Below, piece after piece: positions 57,961-62,000 of a stretch of DNA of 62,000 nucleotides (position 1 is its first letter; each line of letters starts with the position of its first letter). Both the position numbers and the translations under genes were made by a program. A model generated the notes under the pieces. That model was not told the origin of the DNA. It ran no database searches and saw only the letters and a program-made list of their open reading frames with translations. The stretch is taken from assembly GCA_012295275.1 (NCBI GenBank), contig CM022669.1, forward strand, positions 13,150,172-13,212,171. Reading direction: 5' to 3'. The DNA comes from Chrysomallon squamiferum (taxonomy: Eukaryota > Mollusca > Gastropoda > Neomphalida > Peltospiridae).

Positions 57961-59276
57961 CACTCACATACTAGCACTTGAAATATGAACTTGTATCTAA
58001 ACATGATTTATCGAAATTATATCTATTTTTCAAAATTAACTAAACTTAAATAAAACTTTCAGTATCAGACTAACACTGTCATAATTTAGAGCTTCTCCTA
58101 AAAGAATTTACTCACCCATGACTGACACACTGAACAACAAGCATGCCCTCAAGCAAAATGAATTCTTACATTAACTCATATGAGTAAGATATTCAAATTA
58201 AAACTTTTAAAGTGTGTTTATTGTGTGTTTATTACTCATATTTTTACTGCATGACTAAACTGTAAAACTAATGAAGTAGCATACAGTATTATAGTCACAG
58301 ACTATTGAGTGTGTGTTTTTAATCTTTCTGTGCCAGACAGGCTGATAGCACCATCAGTAAGAGAACTAGTCCAAGAAATGATAGAGTCACAGAATCAGTT
58401 TTGCTCAGGGAAATCATAAGTATATTTCCAAGTGCCACTTTCTTAATTATTAAAAGTATAGTGTGTTCTGTCTATGAGAAGCAGCTTATACAGTACAACT
58501 TGTTGCTAATTAATAATAGTAACCCAGGTAAATAAATGCTGTTGGTTTCCTCTTTCAAAATTCCATTTTCTGTTTAGGTTTAGGGTTGTAATTATGACAT
58601 CTGTTTTAATATTAAACTATTGTTCAATAAACAGTCCTTCACTTCCTATGTCTGTATAAGACAATTATACTCACATTATCATGGCTAAGCATCACACCCT
58701 TTGGGCTACCTGTTGTTCCAGACTGAAAAAAAAGAGAAAAAGAATGAGAATAATAGAAAAAAATAAAATAATAATAATAATAATAAATAAATAAATTTAA
58801 AGAGCAATAAATAAATAAATGAATAATTAGTAATTTGCTTTATAACATATACGATCATTAGACACATAAATGCACACACACACATGCATGTATGCACACT
58901 CACACACATCACACACACTCATTCACGAGTGTCCAGTGAACAATTATTCTACATTCATATGTAGACATTTAAAAACAAATGTTTCAAGTTGATATTCTTC
59001 TTTTTAAAGAGAAAGAAAAAAGTGTAAATATGTTACATATGCTTATCTTTTATTTCTTTCATTTCTTTATTTTTTATTATTATTATTATTTTAATTTGTG
59101 TAAATAACAAAATATAATATAAAGTGTTTACTGTGTAAATAAGTGTGCAGCATCTGTTTGGCATCTGTGCATTTAATCTGTTCTTGAGTTCTTCATCAGG
59201 AACATCAGAACCCAACTTCATGAATTCATCCCACTGGAACAAAAATAACATTTTCACTTTATTTGTTTCTAAATTA

Positions 59277-59329
<53 letters not shown>

Positions 59330-60310
59330 AAATGCTTTATTTATTTATACATAAAACTATTTATGACAATAAGTAACAGTAATATATTGTTAATCAATGT
59401 TGCATCTGTATAAAGATTACTATCATTATTTAATTAGTTTAGAATAAATTCTGTTTGAAGAAATGTTGAATATATTCTGTTTTGAGAAATGTGGAATAAA
59501 TTCTGTTTGAAGAAATGTGGAATAAATTCTGTTTGAAGAAATGTGGAATAAATTCTGATCTTACGGAGTATATGTTGGGGTCTTTCACAGTAACTTCATC
59601 CTGGTACTGAATGATGGCTTTCAGTTCTGGTAGGTTCTGTCTAATTTTTAGAATCTTCTGAAGCTGCTGGTTATTTTCTACCACTAATATATTTGCCTTT
59701 GAATTCTGGGCTATATACTCGCAGGCTTCTGGTGTGTTTGTGGCATAAATACCTGTTGACAAGCCCCTGAAATAAAGTTGTAATAAAATTTAAATAACTA
59801 ATAATAAATGATGGTGATGATGATGATGGTGACGGTGATGCTGATGGTGATACTGATACTGATGCTGTTGATTTTTGTTGTTGTTGTTGTTGTTACAAAC
59901 TGAAAATATGCTTTAAAATGAACTGAAGTATTTTTAGTAAGAAAATGAAGCAGAAACTGGAGAATATACTTTAATCTGAAAGAAAAATATTTATCTTTTA
60001 ATACTTTATATACACAATTAGTAATTTAATGTTTATTAAATAAATAAATAAATAATAATAATAACAACAACAATAATAAAAAAAATAATAATTTTTTTTT
60101 TTTTAAATGTTGTTAAATAAATCATGCTACAATAGGGCCTTATGCTGGCCTAATAAATGACACATATTTAGTGTACAATATTTATGATAGCTATTAATAT
60201 TAAAAATTATTTAGTTCTTACCCAGCAAATATTGTTCCAACATTTGCAATAAACCACTCGGGAGAGTTGAACCCAAGAATTCCAACACTGTAATATGGCT
60301 GAAGACCAAG
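51754..60310 (-). CDS. ACSBG: Long-chain-fatty-acid-CoA ligase, bubblegum family (ACSBG), 3' part
   Basis: Activates long and very long chain fatty acids to acyl-CoA with ATP, giving AMP and pyrophosphate; acts at intracellular membranes and in the cytosol. Twelve exons are visible, in gene order: 60222-60310, 59565-59766, 59132-59233, 58675-58722, 57650-57817, 56746-56927, 54274-54461, 53720-53832, 53204-53354, 52776-52915, 52192-52438 and 51754-51833. All junctions are GT-AG and phases agree, giving 569 codons and a stop. Adenylation motifs in the visible protein are the P-loop TSGTTGSPKG (131-140), YGMSEST (320-326), TGD (395-397), GRIKE (411-415) and the C-terminal PTMK lysine (548). FGVPRVWEKM and ITAGGENIAP are typical of the ACSBG subfamily. 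Vertebrate members have roughly 670-720 residues, so about 100-150 N-terminal residues lie beyond the window. Confidence 0.96.
52192..52438 (-). CDS. ACSBG: ACSBG exon: C-terminal subdomain
   Basis: 82 codons from TEVDLNTM to PGGEL; includes WCRSVGSKA and KWTILPKDFSIPGGEL, characteristic of the family. Phase 0 in, phase 1 out, donor GTGAGT. Confidence 0.93.
52776..52915 (-). CDS. ACSBG: ACSBG exon: LIITAGGEN linker
   Basis: Carries LIITAGGENIAPVPIED, the hinge after the GRIKE motif, and ends MLITLK. The donor GTTGAG is weak. Phase 1 in, phase 0 out. Confidence 0.92.
52948..52994. repeat. (AT)n microsatellite in ACSBG intron
   Basis: About 45 bases of alternating TA, preceded by ACATATACAT. 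Confidence 0.95.
53204..53354 (-). CDS. ACSBG: ACSBG exon: TGD motif
   Basis: 50 codons with GYLLTGDIGRMDKDGFLYI, the ATP ribose-binding aspartate region, and GRIK. Phase 0 in, phase 1 out. Confidence 0.94.
53720..53832 (-). CDS. ACSBG: ACSBG exon
   Basis: 37 full codons, PHTFCRPG to DGNGE. Phase 1 in, phase 0 out, donor GTATAT. Confidence 0.92.
54274..54461 (-). CDS. ACSBG: ACSBG exon: YGMSEST motif
   Basis: 62 full codons from NGYPLCWG to YGMSEST, including FFLTGAAPIT and the adenine-binding region. Phase 2 in, phase 1 out. The acceptor and first exon bases are duplicated three more times in the intron just upstream (54510-54720). Confidence 0.94.
54462..56745 (-). other. Largest visible ACSBG intron
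   Basis: This 2.3-kb intron contains three diverged copies of its own 3' splice junction, an ATT/ATC triplet tract near 55510-55590 and AT-rich sequence. No additional exon is needed: the reading phase joins across it. Confidence 0.85.
54510..54720. repeat. Three decoy copies of an ACSBG splice acceptor
   Basis: The true junction, read on the + strand, is GGTAACCATTT|CTGAAAAATA. Copies occur around 54516-54535, 54588-54607 and 54698-54717, spaced about 60-110 bases. The first also repeats the next stretch (TATATCAAA, TACCCAAGTGA). On the gene strand each copy offers CAGAAATGGTTAC or a near match. Confidence 0.75.
56746..56927 (-). CDS. ACSBG: ACSBG exon: FGVPRVWEKM motif
   Basis: 60 codons plus two bases, GTLSVTLREV to NVME. 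FFGVPRVWEKM is a strong acyl-CoA synthetase signature. Donor GTAAGA, phase 0 in, phase 2 out. Confidence 0.94.
56981..57023. repeat. (ATT)n microsatellite in ACSBG intron
   Basis: About fourteen ATT units lie just upstream of exon 56746-56927 in gene orientation. Confidence 0.95.
57408..57487. repeat. Poly-A plus (AAT)n in ACSBG intron
   Basis: About 24 A are followed by about 18 AAT units, then AAAT units to about 57525. Confidence 0.9.
57650..57817 (-). CDS. ACSBG: ACSBG exon: SYLPLSHVAAQ
   Basis: 56 codons, LTWVCQTV to AQPDALK, phase 0 at both ends, with the YLPLSH motif conserved in acyl-CoA synthetases. Confidence 0.95.
57918..57959. repeat. Poly-A tract in ACSBG intron
   Basis: About 40 A on the + strand (poly-T in gene orientation). 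Confidence 0.9.
58675..58722 (-). CDS. ACSBG: ACSBG micro-exon: AMP-binding P-loop
   Basis: Only 48 bases, 16 codons (SGTTGSPKG to SHDN), phase 0 at both ends. It holds most of the ATP/AMP-binding loop. Skipping it would keep the frame but remove catalytic residues. Confidence 0.95.
59132..59233 (-). CDS. ACSBG: ACSBG exon
   Basis: 34 codons, WDEFMKLG to TLIYT, phase 0 at both ends. The final YT begins the AMP-binding motif completed by the next exon. Confidence 0.94.
59278..59329. repeat. (GATA)n microsatellite in ACSBG intron
   Basis: About thirteen GATA units start roughly 45 bases before the acceptor of exon 59132-59233, in gene orientation. Confidence 0.95.
59442..59557. repeat. 26-bp minisatellite beside an ACSBG donor
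   Basis: Units start at 59442, 59468, 59494, 59520 and 59546 (the last is partial). Each begins GAATAAATTCTGTTTGAAG or a near match. The array ends seven bases from the exon edge at 59565, just inside the intron. Confidence 0.9.
59565..59766 (-). CDS. ACSBG: ACSBG exon
   Basis: 67 full codons, GLSTGIYATNTPEAC to DPNIYS; STGIYATNTPEAC is typical of ACSBG. Phase 2 in, phase 0 out, donor GTAAGA. Confidence 0.95.
60222..60310 (-). CDS. ACSBG: First visible ACSBG exon
   Basis: 29 codons plus two bases, LGLQPYYS to VGTIFAG; contains GILGFNSPEWF. The acceptor CAATTCTAG at its 5' side shows that more coding exons lie further upstream, outside the window. Confidence 0.93.
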
Positions 60311-61916
60311 CTAGAATTGGAAAATAAATAAATAAATGAAATAATGAATGAATGAATAAATGAATAAATTCTAAAACATTTTCCAACAAGGTAACAATAA
60401 AATAAATGAATGAACCCTCAGTCAATTAAAAAAAAAAAGAAAAAAAAAGAAAGAAAAAATAGAAAAAGAAAAACATCAAATGAAATAAAAAAAATTAATT
60501 CACACTAAAACTAAATACTTATATCATTTTAATTTATAGGCACAGTTAATTGGGTATCAAATATGGATGTCCATATGGATATTTATTATAGTTTGGTCTC
60601 AATAACTCTTCTTTTTTTTTAGTCTCATGAAGATATTGTGTGTGTATGTATAGTGGAAGGTTTATATATCAGAATGTGTGTATGTTTATAATGATTCATT
60701 ATAAATATTGACATTTTAAATATTCTTCCAAGATAAAAACTTCCAATAAATATACTTATTTCATACATACATAATATTTAAATGATGTATGTGACAACAA
60801 TATTCAAATTAAAACTTTCAGTATCTTATTGTTTATTTATTACTCATATTCTAACAGCATGACTTAACTGTAAAATTATATTCTGTAAATTTGTTAACAT
60901 AATGTACAATATTATCATAACTGAACTACTCAAAACAGTACATTTAGTACAAGTTTTTTCTTTAAAAGTATGATATTAGAAAAAGTCATTCATAATGAAT
61001 CCATCAGTGACACCAACACTCACACCCACACCCATATAACAAAAGAGAAATAAACTATGCATTTTTTATGCATTTTTTTTTGTTTGTTACATTACTGATC
61101 TACTTTATTCCTAGTAAAGAATGATTTCAACAACAAAAACACTTCTTTTTTTTAAAAGTTATTTAACTGCATGTATGGTGTTTGTTTGAACTTAACAAGA
61201 ACAATAACTTTAAGGCAGAAAGAAAGAAACCACCCTATTAAATAGAGTAAAGTGTAAAGCTCTTGTTATTAAAAAAAAAAAAAAGCTCAAAACCAAATAG
61301 AATAATAAAACAAAACATCCATTCAGGTCACATTTCTTATTCTGAAGTGCACTTACAATAACCTGGCTTCATGTGACAGAAATAAAAAATATCCTTAAAT
61401 GAGCCATAATTCTGACAGAGTGACATACGGATAAAATATTATCATCTTCAGTGAAATTTATAGTTGAATATACACTGTTATGTAATGCTTGAGAAAATGT
61501 AAATGAAAATAATGTCAGCATGCATATTCTTTTTTTCATTTTTTTTTTTTTTAAATAAAAATTTGCCGGATTGAACTGGGTTTATAATAAAGTTGTCGGA
61601 AGTGAAATGCATTATAAATAAAAAAATAAAATTAAAAACTATTGTCAAAAACAAAATAATGAAATTAAATTGACCTTCATAAAGCTGTCAGTTGTGACAT
61701 TTACTGTTGAATATACAAGTAGTTTTACAACAATAAAATGAAAGAGATGGCAACGTTAACAGAAAGAGAATGATAATGAAAACAAGTAAAATAAAACACA
61801 TAAAACAAGGGTTGTAGTAAATTTAAAATACATGCAAAAATAATTATAAAATTGATAAAATATATCAGCTTTGACATCTGCTATGAAATTTAACTAAACT
61901 GATAATGATAATAAAA

Positions 61917-61950
<34 letters not shown>

Positions 61951-62000
61951 CAAATAATAATAAATAATAATAAAAATAGTAATAACAATGACAACAGCAA
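60311..62000 (-). other. Part of an ACSBG intron
   Basis: AT-rich sequence without a recognisable upstream ACSBG exon; includes A-rich tracts at about 60427-60475 and AAT units at 61918-61950. It continues past the window end. Confidence 0.65.

Overview
The window is animal nuclear DNA: AT-rich, crowded with long microsatellites, and carrying split genes with GT-AG introns. The dense (ATT)n, (TTTA)n, (GA)n and (GT)n arrays, together with expanded tandem receptor genes, suit a lophotrochozoan and most likely a mollusc. That assignment is inferred from style, not proven by a marker gene.

From 5.2 to 46.1 kb, seven two-exon genes lie head to tail on the + strand. All encode rhodopsin-class (class A) seven-transmembrane receptors of one family. 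Exon 1 always carries TM1 to TM6 and stops at the same point just after the TM6 proline. The intron is always phase 1. Exon 2 carries ECL3, TM7 with NPxxY, and the tail. An LPIMGW-type TM4/ECL2 junction, both canonical disulfide cysteines, a TM5 proline and CWxP in the first three genes place the family nearest the adenosine/GPR119 side of the MECA receptors. The ligand is unknown.

The array has two groups. Group A (genes 1 to 3; 5.2-9.2, 17.2-18.9 and 24.0-25.9 kb; 332-335 aa) keeps DRY and CWxP and has a short tail. Group B (genes 4 to 7; 30.9-32.9, 34.9-36.8, 38.7-40.5 and 43.7-46.1 kb; 381-457 aa) has lost the acid of DRY, the TM6 toggle tryptophan and the GW tryptophan, and has long Ser/Thr-rich tails. 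Every group B gene also has a pair of CRE-like ACGTCA/GCGTCA sites about 280-380 bp upstream of its ATG. Group B therefore looks like a co-regulated set with a rebuilt activation mechanism, and is the best candidate here for undescribed biology.

From 51.8 to 60.3 kb, the - strand carries the last twelve coding exons (569 codons plus stop) of a bubblegum-family long-chain acyl-CoA synthetase. Its 5' end lies beyond the window. It is an unrelated neighbour facing the receptor array.

Between the genes lie microsatellites, three minisatellites, a two-copy dispersed repeat with a (GA)n tail, and one 642-bp inverted-repeat transposon (20.4-21.0 kb). I saw no rRNA, tRNA or CRISPR array.
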